64,000 nucleotides of DNA. It comes from JAJDIA01 sp031555735. Its GTDB lineage: Bacteria; Bacteroidota; Bacteroidia; Bacteroidales; Tannerellaceae. The number at the start of each line of letters is the position of its first letter. The stretch's first letter is position 1. This document shows positions 1 through 7,501 of this stretch, piece by piece. The notes under the pieces were generated by a model. That model saw nothing but the letters and a program-made list of their open reading frames with translations. It had not been told where the DNA came from and ran no database searches. The stretch covers positions 25,278 to 89,277 of the forward strand of contig JAVBUE010000024.1 in assembly GCA_031555735.1 (NCBI GenBank). The letters are read 5' to 3'. A program made the translations under genes and the position numbers.

Positions 1-1
1 C

Positions 2-1777
2 TACTTTGGAAACCAGTCCCTCCACATCATGCGGCACATAGAAAGTATATTGCCAGGCGTTGCCTTCCTGGAATCCGCGCCATACCTCCATCGGATTGAA
101 GGGATCGATAAACGTACCGTCTTTCTTTTTCGGACGGATGAAGTTGGTGGACGGGTCATACAACCGCTCCCACCCTTTCGACAGCTCCATCAACTGTTGG
201 TAGTGCGCTTCGTCACCCTGCTCTTTCGCCCATTGGGCAACCGCCCAGGCGCTGTAAGCATATTCCAGGGTATGGGAGGCGGAAAAGCGGAATGCCTCAT
301 GCGGTCCTTCTCCTTTGTCCACATGCGGCACATAGCCGTTTTCCACAAATATTTTGGTATCCACCTTGCCGGCTCCCAGGGGACGGTTTTCGCCATCCAG
401 CTCGTTCTTCAGGCAGGCTTCATAAGCCAGGCGGGTATCGAAATCACGGATACCACAGGTGTATGCCCCGGCGATGATCGTACTCAACAGGTTGGTGCCC
501 ACACCGGATACATACTTATTATTGGCAAGTCCGTCTGCCAGCCATCCGGCATCCTTGTACGCCTGCAAATGCGTACTGACATATTCCGACATGTATTCGG
601 GATAGGCCAGGATCCACAACTGCGACAGGTTCCATTGTGCACCCCAGGCGGCATCCGTATTATAGATATTATAGACAGGCTTTCCTTCCGACATGGCCAG
701 TTGACCAACCGTACCGTCGTTCTTCGGATAAGCGCCGTTCACGTCGTTCACCAGCCCCCTGCCCAACAAGGCATGATAGAGTCCGGTATAAAATTTCACT
801 TTATCGTCCCGGTTAGCCGTTTCCACCCGTATCCGTCCCAGGTACTCTTCCCATGTCTGGTGGGCGATATCCTTCGCATCCTCGAAAGAGAGCGAGGCCG
901 CTTCCGTTTCCAGGTTCAGCCGCGCATGCTCCACGGAGGTATAGGAAAGGCCTACGCGGGCAGTCACCTGGCTGCTTTCCGGCATCCGGTAGGTCAGATA
1001 GACACCCGCCCCTACACCGGATGTTTCCCGGCTGCCGGCTTCTACCTGATCGCCGTTGAATGTGCCGAAGCTATCCGGTTGACGGTCCAATACCGCCGAG
1101 AAATAGAGCGGTACCTGCGCACCCGGCTGGTATTTCTTTACATATTCAGGCTCGGTGATCACCCAGCCTTCCACCCGTCCGTCGGCGGTAAACGACACGA
1201 ACGCATCCCGTACGGCGCCACTTTCCCCCTGCCGGTTACCAATATCAAACAGCAGATGGTTTTCTTCCCCTTTCGGAAAAGTGAACCGTTGGAACGCCAC
1301 GCGGGGCGTAGCCGTCAGTTCCGCTCGGATACCATAATCGTCCAGCGTGACGGCGTAATAACCGGCGGTTGCCACCTCCGTATCCCGACTGAAACGGGAA
1401 CGATAGCCGGTACGGGTTGTATCCGTCGGCAAACCGGGGATCGTTTGCAGCGCACCTGCGGTAGGCATCAGCACGATGCCGCCCACCTGGAACTCATGCA
1501 GGCAGGGGAACCCTTCGATCGACAACTCCCGGTAGTCGTAACCGGTAGCTTCCCATCCCGACGGGTTACCGAGATGCCCGTTGGTGGACGGTCCCGGCTT
1601 GGCCATCCCGAACGGCATAGCGCCGGGCGTAAAATGGAACCAACGGCAGTGCGCCGTCCCGATCCGGGGTTCCACATAGGTGGAGAGGGCTTCCTTCTCC
1701 GGCTTTTCATTGGAAACGGCGCAGGAAACCAATGCCCATACGCCCAAGGTCAATGCAAACAGATGTGTTAATTTCAT
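2..1777 (-). CDS. GH92 family alpha-mannosidase lipoprotein, C-terminus beyond window
   Basis: Reverse-strand reading frame with ATG at 1775-1777 and no stop before the window edge, so 592 residues are visible and the C-terminus is missing. It begins with a lipoprotein signal (lipobox LVSC, Cys19), so it is probably anchored to an outer membrane. The beta-sandwich domain starts near residue 35 with YVEPRIGTAHC. The later catalytic (alpha/alpha)6 region shows the family pattern SHTLEYAYSAWAVAQWAKE and ends in the window at HDVEGLVSKV. GH92 enzymes are Ca2+-dependent exo-alpha-mannosidases acting on N-glycan or yeast mannan. The family is usually about 740-760 residues, so roughly 150 are lost here. 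It is the last visible gene of an operon with the ROK kinase and mannose-6-phosphate isomerase, which fits release, phosphorylation and isomerisation of mannose. Linkage specificity cannot be told. Confidence 0.9.
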   Translation of the reverse strand, partial: MKLTHLFALTLGVWALVSCAVSNEKPEKEALSTYVEPRIGTAHCRWFHFTPGAMPFGMAKPGPSTNGHLGNPSGWEATGYDYRELSIEGFPCLHEFQVGGIVLMPTAGALQTIPGLPTDTTRTGYRSRFSRDTEVATAGYYAVTLDDYGIRAELTATPRVAFQRFTFPKGEENHLLFDIGNRQGESGAVRDAFVSFTADGRVEGWVITEPEYVKKYQPGAQVPLYFSAVLDRQPDSFGTFNGDQVEAGSRETSGVGAGVYLTYRMPESSQVTARVGLSYTSVEHARLNLETEAASLSFEDAKDIAHQTWEEYLGRIRVETANRDDKVKFYTGLYHALLGRGLVNDVNGAYPKNDGTVGQLAMSEGKPVYNIYNTDAAWGAQWNLSQLWILAYPEYMSEYVSTHLQAYKDAGWLADGLANNKYVSGVGTNLLSTIIAGAYTCGIRDFDTRLAYEACLKNELDGENRPLGAGKVDTKIFVENGYVPHVDKGEGPHEAFRFSASHTLEYAYSAWAVAQWAKEQGDEAHYQQLMELSKGWERLYDPSTNFIRPKKKDGTFIDPFNPMEVWRGFQEGNAWQYTFYVPHDVEGLVSKV

Positions 1778-1784
1778 ACATTTA

Positions 1785-2876
1785 TTATTTATCTAATTGT
1801 TTCAAAGCATACCAATAAGCGCCCAATGCAATCGCACGGCTCGCTCCCAGGCGGGAAAGGGTGATACCGGTCTTCCGGCAAGGGTCGTATTCCACCATCC
1901 GTCCGATTCCGGGAACAGGCACCTGGAAGGAAGCGGGCTGTAGGAAAGCGGCCAGTTCGTCCGGCTCTTCCAGGTTGTACGGTGTCATGGCCAGGCGGGG
2001 GAAACGGCTGCCGTCCATCATTCCGGTCTGGCTGTTTAATTCGCCCATCAACGCCGGAAGGATGAATTTGGCAGCGCCGGTCAGCCCGCCGCCGATCACC
2101 ACCAGCCCGTCGATCAGGGTGAGGGCGGATGCGATCACATCGCCCGCCATGCGCCCCAGTTCCTCAAAGGATGCGATGGCTGCCGGACGATTACCGGGAC
2201 AGACCCCTTCCGCAATCTGAAAGATTTCGGCAGGCGTATGCCCGGCGGTATCTCCCGACAGTTCGGCATACACCCGCTTCACTGCCCGGATACTGACACT
2301 TTCTTCAGCAATGAATCCCGGATATTTTTTATTGGGTTGGCACCAGAGGTAGCCGCCCGTCTGGTTGTCGCCATAAAGTAATTCACTGTCGATCACGACA
2401 CCACCGCCAAAGCCCGTACCCAGCGTGACGCCGATCAGATTCCGGTAGCGTTTGCTGTTACCGGCGGCTTCCAGTTGCCTGTTGATCTCCGGCAGCCTGC
2501 CCGCCAACGCCTCTCCGTAAGCAAACAGGTTGCCGTCGTTATTAATAAAGACCGGCAGGCTGAAATACGCTTCCAGGAAAGGGCCTAACGCCACTCCCCC
2601 GCGGAAAGAAGGGAAATTGGGAAGATCGCCGATGATACCGGCACGGTAGTCGGCCGGGCCGGGGAACGCAAAGCTGATAGCTGCCGGTCGCTCCGGCAAC
2701 GCCTGCCACACCCGGCTGAATCCCTGCAGCAGCAGATCCAGGCAGGCTTGCAGGTTGTTCACGTCCGTAGGCAGGGTAACAGGCTCCACGACCTCCTCTC
2801 CTCCCCGGATCGCTCCAAACACAAGGTTGGTACCTCCCGCATCCAGTGTCAGGACGATGCGATTTTCTGTATCCAT
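1785..2876 (-). CDS. ROK family sugar kinase, probable hexokinase of the mannose operon
   Basis: 363-residue ROK protein. The N-terminal phosphate-binding motif LTLDAGGTN, the catalytic-Asp motif FINNDGN and the glycine-rich loops TLGTGFGGG and VVIGGGL are all present. The usual ROK zinc motif (CxCGxxGCxE) is absent from the expected place after GGYLWC, so this is a zinc-free variant. The likely role is ATP phosphorylation of mannose (or glucose) released by the GH92 enzyme, giving the substrate of the isomerase encoded just upstream. Start: ATG at 2876 gives the compact kinase N-terminus. An alternative ATG at 2906, five bases after the isomerase stop, would add ten residues. The GH92 start lies seven bases downstream, so the genes are co-transcribed. 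Confidence 0.82.
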   Translation of the reverse strand: MDTENRIVLTLDAGGTNLVFGAIRGGEEVVEPVTLPTDVNNLQACLDLLLQGFSRVWQALPERPAAISFAFPGPADYRAGIIGDLPNFPSFRGGVALGPFLEAYFSLPVFINNDGNLFAYGEALAGRLPEINRQLEAAGNSKRYRNLIGVTLGTGFGGGVVIDSELLYGDNQTGGYLWCQPNKKYPGFIAEESVSIRAVKRVYAELSGDTAGHTPAEIFQIAEGVCPGNRPAAIASFEELGRMAGDVIASALTLIDGLVVIGGGLTGAAKFILPALMGELNSQTGMMDGSRFPRLAMTPYNLEEPDELAAFLQPASFQVPVPGIGRMVEYDPCRKTGITLSRLGASRAIALGAYWYALKQLDK

Positions 2877-2911
2877 AGATTGTTTGATATTGTTAACTTT
2901 TGTCATGCGGA

Positions 2912-4663
2912 TTACTGCCTGAAGCGCACATACGCCTTGATCGTCCCGCAATAATGACCTTCCGATGATCCGTACGGGCGGATGGTATATGTCCCTACGG
3001 CAGCCGGGACAATGAATGTCTCCGCATAATGGACAATGAACGGATCGAACGCCCCGGTCGGGCTTTCCACGATCAGTTCATCTCCTTTAATCACATTCAG
3101 TACCTGTACGCCACCATCCGTATCATGTGTCACCTGTCCGGTGAACCAATGGCGGCGGGTCTCGATAAACTCGTTCTCATGCAGGCCGGTACGTTCTTCA
3201 CGCCATCCTTCCCCTTCGGCTACCATCTCTACGTGGTTGACCAACTGATGGCGTACCCATTCCGTTTGCCGTTCCCACCGGATCACCCTGGAGCCGTGGC
3301 CGATATTGATCGGACGAGGCAGGCCGTCGAGTCCCAGTCGTCCCCAATCCCACAGCTTGAAGGTGAAGATGCTCGGCGTGGCGCTGATCTCCAACACCAT
3401 GGCGCCCGCGCCCGAACAGTGGATGGTTCCGCCCGGTATCAGGAAATGGTCGTGACGGCGGGCAGGCCATTGGTTGACATACTTTTCAGTGTCGAACGGC
3501 TTCCCGGTTTCCTGCGATTCCGTCAACGCAGCGATCATCTCATCCGGATCCACACCGGTCTTCAATCCCAGGAAGACCGTAGCCCCTTCTTCCGCGTCCA
3601 GGAGGTAATAGCTTTCGTCCTGCGTGTAATACATCCCGAAGGCATCCCGGATGTATTGGGTATCGGGATGAACCTGCAAACTCAGGTTGCCCCCGCCCAT
3701 CGTATCCAGAAAGTCGAAACGGATGGGGAAATCCTGACCGAAACGGGCTTCCACCGGAGCGCCAAGCAGGTTGCGCGACTGGAAAAACACCAGGTTATTG
3801 GCAGGCATTTCAAACCGTTCGCCCTGGAGACTGAAATACAGGCTGTTTTCTTCCGGCACACAGTCGAAACACCATCCGTAGTTGCTTTCCGACCGGTCCA
3901 GGTCGCACACCTCCTTCATCCACTGTCCCCCCCAGGGAGCCGGGTCGAAGAAAGGCACCACACGGAAGGGACGGACAGCCGTTTGCCGCAGCCCTTCCCG
4001 CAACGTCTCACCGGTGATCATCTTCGGACTACCGGGGATATGCGTATCCAGCCAGTAATGGGCTACGGGCAATAGTTGTTTCTTCAACCGGTCGCATACG
4101 ATCCAGTCCACAAAATAGCCGCGCTTATATTGGAGGGAGGGTGCTTCGTCTTTGTTCTCCACACCCAGGCCGTTGATCTCTTTCCGGCGTGAACGCATCT
4201 GTATTTCCCAACGCGCCATATCGGCATACACGATCAGGTCGGCATCGGGAGCCAAAACGGCAGCCGCATGTCCATAGACCAGTACCACCCCTTCCGCCTG
4301 CCGGATCTGCCTGCGCGCTTCGTCCAGTTTCTCCGCATCCAGGAAATCGGTATAGGAGAAATGGGAACGGAAACCATAGAGGCGGTCGTCGGTCACATAC
4401 GGCCAGGTCATTGCCTCCACCGCATCCTTCGGTTTGAACACCGCCTGCGTATCGATCGCAAGCGCCGGGCGTATGGCCTGCAACTCCGCCCACAGTTCCG
4501 TATGGTGGACTCCCTGGTAACATTCCACGGCCACGACATACGGTTTCTTTCCGTTCGCAACTGTACAGTGGCTGCTGATTTCCCCGCAGATAGCCTCCCA
4601 TCCGTTCCATATATCGCCTGCTACGGGGGTAGCCGGCTGTTTGTCATAATTGCTTTTCCGCAT
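2912..4663 (-). CDS. manA: Class I mannose-6-phosphate isomerase with N-terminal extension
   Basis: 583 residues. The C-terminal ~370 residues are a type I phosphomannose isomerase of the cupin fold: zinc-site motif LSLQVHPD, then HDHFLIPGGTIHCSGAG and VLEISATPSIFTFKLWD. The enzyme interconverts mannose-6-P and fructose-6-P. The first ~200 residues (VVAVECYQGVHH and VVLVYGHAAAV) are not part of the isomerase and look like an alpha/beta nucleotide-binding-like domain. I cannot assign its function. The protein is much longer than the ~390 residues of E. coli ManA. It is the first gene of the isomerase-ROK-GH92 operon and is divergent from an AraC regulator, a likely local controller. Confidence 0.87.
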   Translation of the reverse strand: MRKSNYDKQPATPVAGDIWNGWEAICGEISSHCTVANGKKPYVVAVECYQGVHHTELWAELQAIRPALAIDTQAVFKPKDAVEAMTWPYVTDDRLYGFRSHFSYTDFLDAEKLDEARRQIRQAEGVVLVYGHAAAVLAPDADLIVYADMARWEIQMRSRRKEINGLGVENKDEAPSLQYKRGYFVDWIVCDRLKKQLLPVAHYWLDTHIPGSPKMITGETLREGLRQTAVRPFRVVPFFDPAPWGGQWMKEVCDLDRSESNYGWCFDCVPEENSLYFSLQGERFEMPANNLVFFQSRNLLGAPVEARFGQDFPIRFDFLDTMGGGNLSLQVHPDTQYIRDAFGMYYTQDESYYLLDAEEGATVFLGLKTGVDPDEMIAALTESQETGKPFDTEKYVNQWPARRHDHFLIPGGTIHCSGAGAMVLEISATPSIFTFKLWDWGRLGLDGLPRPINIGHGSRVIRWERQTEWVRHQLVNHVEMVAEGEGWREERTGLHENEFIETRRHWFTGQVTHDTDGGVQVLNVIKGDELIVESPTGAFDPFIVHYAETFIVPAAVGTYTIRPYGSSEGHYCGTIKAYVRFRQ

Positions 4664-4736
4664 ATTTTCGTTGTATAATCCATGCGTCGGGACGTAATCC
4701 GCCCTCCGCCTGTGTGTTATTAATTCTTTTTATTTG

Positions 4737-4744
4737 CAAAAATA
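4737..4744 (-). promoter_or_regulatory. Bacteroidetes -7 box for the mannose operon
   Basis: Reverse-strand TATTTTTG matches TAnnTTTG. It lies about 75 bases before the isomerase start, in the 149-bp divergent gap. No good -33 TTTG partner is seen at 19-21 bp. Confidence 0.45.
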
Positions 4745-4768
4745 GGTGTGAATGCGGGAAACTCCTAT

Positions 4769-4776
4769 TACATTTG
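4769..4776 (+). promoter_or_regulatory. Bacteroidetes -7 box for the AraC regulator
   Basis: TACATTTG fits TAnnTTTG and lies 36 bases before the ATG at 4813. It is only 24 bp from the divergent isomerase promoter, so one bound AraC protein could act on both. Confidence 0.45.
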
Positions 4777-4812
4777 TTTCGATTTACTTGTACTTTCTTA
4801 TTATTTAACGTT

Positions 4813-5721
4813 ATGGTGAAACGAAAAGAAGGATTCCGGGGTGAACGCTTCGTCTCCCTGCCGGAAGAGTTGCTGGCCGGATACAGCAACGACCCGCTGG
4901 TAGGGAACCTCTACCTGCGCAAGATCGGCTTTTTCCCGAATGTTAAATATCATTATATACAGAAGGATAAGGGATGTGATTACGCCATGCTGGTCTATTG
5001 CACGGACGGAAAGGGATGGTACCGGATCAACGGGAAAACGTACGAGGTGAAAGCCAACGAATACATCCTCATCCCTCCCGGCATTCCGTATGCATTCGGG
5101 GCGGACAACACCCAACCTTGGACTATTTATTGGTTGCATTTCCAGGGAAAACTCACACCGCACTTCCTCCCCGCCTATCCGAATCCGAAACCGATCCAGC
5201 CGGAAGAACATTCCCGCCTGCAAGACCGGATCCGGTTGTTTGAAGAGATATACAACTGTTTCTCCATGGGATACAGCAAGGAATACATGGCTTATGCTTC
5301 CCTTTGCCTGTATCAGTTGCTGGCCTCCTTCATTTTCCTGGAACCGTACCGGTATATCAATGTATTACCTGGGAAGGCTTCCTCCTTCTCATCGAAGGTG
5401 ATCCGTTACATGCAGGAAAACACCCGGCAGAACCTGACGTTGGAACAACTCGCGGCTTACTTCAAGTATTCCCCCGCACACTTCTCGCTGTTGTTCCGGA
5501 AAGAAACAGGCGTATCACCTATCCACTACTTCATCCGGCTGAAGATCCAGAAAGCCTGCCAGTATATCGAACTGACAGACCTGAAGATCAGCGACATCTC
5601 CACCCGCCTCGGATTCGACGAACATGCCTATTTCTCCCGCCTGTTTACCAAGGTCATGGGCATCTCGCCCTCCGCATACCGGAAAAAGGAAGTGCCCCAA
5701 TCGGATCTGTCCCACATGTAA
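4813..5721 (+). CDS. AraC family transcriptional regulator
   Basis: 302 residues from ATG 4813. The N-terminal ~150 residues form a cupin-like sensor domain (GKTYEVKANEYILIPPG is the typical sugar-pocket strand). The C-terminal ~100 residues contain both AraC helix-turn-helix units: LTLEQLAAYFKYSPAHFSLL and ISDISTRLGFDEHAYFSRLF, followed by MGISPSAYRKK. It is transcribed divergently from the mannose operon and most likely senses a sugar or oligosaccharide to activate it. This is inferred from position only. An in-frame upstream start at 4714 would add 33 residues of no AraC character and would run across the promoter, so it was not used. Confidence 0.9.
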   Translation: MVKRKEGFRGERFVSLPEELLAGYSNDPLVGNLYLRKIGFFPNVKYHYIQKDKGCDYAMLVYCTDGKGWYRINGKTYEVKANEYILIPPGIPYAFGADNTQPWTIYWLHFQGKLTPHFLPAYPNPKPIQPEEHSRLQDRIRLFEEIYNCFSMGYSKEYMAYASLCLYQLLASFIFLEPYRYINVLPGKASSFSSKVIRYMQENTRQNLTLEQLAAYFKYSPAHFSLLFRKETGVSPIHYFIRLKIQKACQYIELTDLKISDISTRLGFDEHAYFSRLFTKVMGISPSAYRKKEVPQSDLSHM

Positions 5722-5762
5722 CATTTTTCTAAAATAACGCATCGAAAAGCAAGTAAATCATC

Positions 5763-5770
5763 TATATTTG
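5763..5770 (+). promoter_or_regulatory. Bacteroidetes -7 box for the small lipoprotein gene
   Basis: TATATTTG matches TAnnTTTG, 21 bases before the ATG at 5792. Confidence 0.5.
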
Positions 5771-5791
5771 CAAACAACATAAACAAAAATA

Positions 5792-6382
5792 ATGAAACGA
5801 CTATTTACCATTGCTTTGACAGGCTTTCTGCTAACCTCCTGCGCTTCTTTCCAGGACGCGATGAATGCAGACCAAAACATGAAGAAGATTGCAGTCGGGA
5901 TGACCAAAGAACGAGTCATTTCCATCATGGGAAAGAGTTATGAACCATTAGGCGCCCGGGGCAACGAAACCACGTTGGGTTACAAAACAGCCGACAACAG
6001 CACCTATATACTGATCTTTGCCGATGACCGGTTAGTTGAATGGAGTAAAGAACTGCCCCTGTCCGCCACACCTGCCGTACCTGTCTATCCGGGTGATCCC
6101 GTCAACCGGCGACCCAATCCCCCCGGCGTCAACATATCCATCAAAAAAGACATTTTCGGGAATCTTGTATTCAATGGGGAGAATGGAAAAAGCGCAACGC
6201 TGAAAACCGATATCTTCGACAGCCATATTTATACCGACAGCAACGGAAATAAAATTGAATACGGCAAAGACATCTGGCCAGGCGTGATGAAACAATACCG
6301 CAACGACGAACAGGCGCTGTTTCTCCATCTGATCGAAAAACACCTGTACGGATATCCCGATTATCCTCCCCGCAGAAGATAA
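5792..6382 (+). CDS. Small lipoprotein with BamE/SmpA-like N-terminal fold
   Basis: 196 residues. The signal peptide ends in lipobox LTSC (Cys17). The segment VGMTKERVISIMGKSYEPLG resembles the start of BamE/SmpA-type domains, in which a G-M-T-x-x-x-V motif is followed by a glycine turn and a strand (TTLGYKT and YILIFADDRLVEW). The second half is Pro- and Asn-rich and then ends with a tract of unknown fold (NLVFNGENGKSATLKTDIF) closing in YPDYPPRRR. Probably an envelope lipoprotein. No function is claimed. It has its own promoter and no operon partner. Confidence 0.75.
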   Translation: MKRLFTIALTGFLLTSCASFQDAMNADQNMKKIAVGMTKERVISIMGKSYEPLGARGNETTLGYKTADNSTYILIFADDRLVEWSKELPLSATPAVPVYPGDPVNRRPNPPGVNISIKKDIFGNLVFNGENGKSATLKTDIFDSHIYTDSNGNKIEYGKDIWPGVMKQYRNDEQALFLHLIEKHLYGYPDYPPRRR

Positions 6383-6396
6383 ACCTCTTACAGGCC

Positions 6397-6800
6397 TTTT
6401 GGCGTTTCTCGCTTCCACCTTCCACTAACGGGCTCTAACATACAGGGCGACAGCCTGATAGACAGTGGAAGGAGGTGTGTTTTTTCCTTCCACTGCCTCC
6501 ACGCTCCTTCCACTGCCTAATTCTCCCTCAGCAACTCTTCGGATTGGCAATATCACCATGTCACACCCGCTTCAAACCAGGATTTTTTGTGACATGGGCC
6601 GGATTCGATGTCACATGGGTGCCCCCAAAAAAATATCTGCATCCGGATGCAGATTGGATTTCTGACATCTTTTTTTTACTCTTCCGGCAATGTAGTAAAA
6701 GGACAAAAAACAATCATAGGTGGATGTTCAATCTTCCACCTATGTTTGTTTGAACATCCACCTATGTTTGTTGAAACGTTCACCTATGGAAGATTTTATC
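6397..6800. repeat. Intergenic repeat locus A: phased 22-bp dyad array with accessory boxes
   Basis: Fills the 500-bp convergent gap 6383-6882. From the left: a border like that of the locus at 63.6 kb (GGCGTTTC then TTCCAC copies), CAGTGGAAGG boxes in both orientations (6463-6520), TGTCACA/TGTGACA boxes in alternating orientation (6556-6617), a perfect 20-bp palindrome at 6635-6654, and three CACCTATG units at 6737, 6759 and 6781, exactly 22 bp apart. An inverted CATAGGTG at 6715-6722 keeps the same 22-bp phase, as does the unit holding the palindrome. There is no plausible gene. The remainder up to 6882 is AT-rich and holds nothing I recognise. Confidence 0.8.
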
Positions 6801-6882
6801 TTTTCAGTTATACAAATAGTCATTTACTACGATTTTGCATAAAATTGCGGAAAAGAATCTTCTGATTTCGTTGATTTTCTAT

Positions 6883-7491
6883 TTAACTTCGATTATTTTT
6901 ATCATTATCTTTAATCACTTTAGTATTCGAAAGTATATCATGAATACCATTAGACACAAATAAATAGGAAATCAAATCAAATGGAATAAGCCTAAACACC
7001 GTTCTGCTTATAATATATCCGACGTTAGGTTTTTCTCCGCATTGTGTTACAACTTTCGTTTTGGTAATGTATTTCCCTATTGTTTTCTGATATTTTGTTT
7101 CCATAAAAATATAGTAAAATCCAAAAGAGACCAACAAAATCAGGCTTCCTATAATTTGCATGGATGTTTGATCTACCTTTCCGATAATAACATCCAATAC
7201 AAAACTTAATATCATTGAAAACAGAAGACATACAATTGTATCTATTATTAAATGAAAAAATCTCAATAAAGGATTAACAAGTCTTTTATCCAACTGTTTT
7301 TGTTCGTCGGTTTTAGCAACTAATTCATGTTGCACTTCTTCAATTCTCGTTAATTCTATTTTTCGATTTTCAATCTCTTCCTCTGCCGCTTTCACAGCTA
7401 AAGGTTGATAATCTTCTCTGCTAATTGTTACAATTTGAATCAGTTCCTCATCTGTCTTGTTCGACATTACATTTTCGAAATCCGCATTCAT
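6883..7491 (-). CDS. RDD family membrane protein
   Basis: 202 residues. The N-terminal ~65 residues are charged and helical (DEELIQIVTISREDY, AAEEEIENRKIELTRIEE), as in Bacteroidales RDD proteins. The RDD membrane domain follows: first segment with the Arg (RFFHLIIDTIVCLLFSMILS), a second hydrophobic segment (IIGSLILLVSFGFYYIF), then QKTIGKYITKTKVV and the conserved end FDLISYLFVSNGIHDILSNT. The role is unknown; some RDD proteins have been linked to ion exchange. The base composition is clearly more AT-rich than any neighbour, with A/T-ending codons throughout, so recent acquisition is likely. It sits next to a repeat locus. Confidence 0.8.
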   Translation of the reverse strand: MNADFENVMSNKTDEELIQIVTISREDYQPLAVKAAEEEIENRKIELTRIEEVQHELVAKTDEQKQLDKRLVNPLLRFFHLIIDTIVCLLFSMILSFVLDVIIGKVDQTSMQIIGSLILLVSFGFYYIFMETKYQKTIGKYITKTKVVTQCGEKPNVGYIISRTVFRLIPFDLISYLFVSNGIHDILSNTKVIKDNDKNNRS

Positions 7492-7501
7492 AACCTTACA
7501 T

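Noticed and set aside
29..1771. 580-residue open frame on the forward strand at the window start
   Set aside because: Lies opposite the GH92 gene, which has a signal peptide, lipobox and family motifs.
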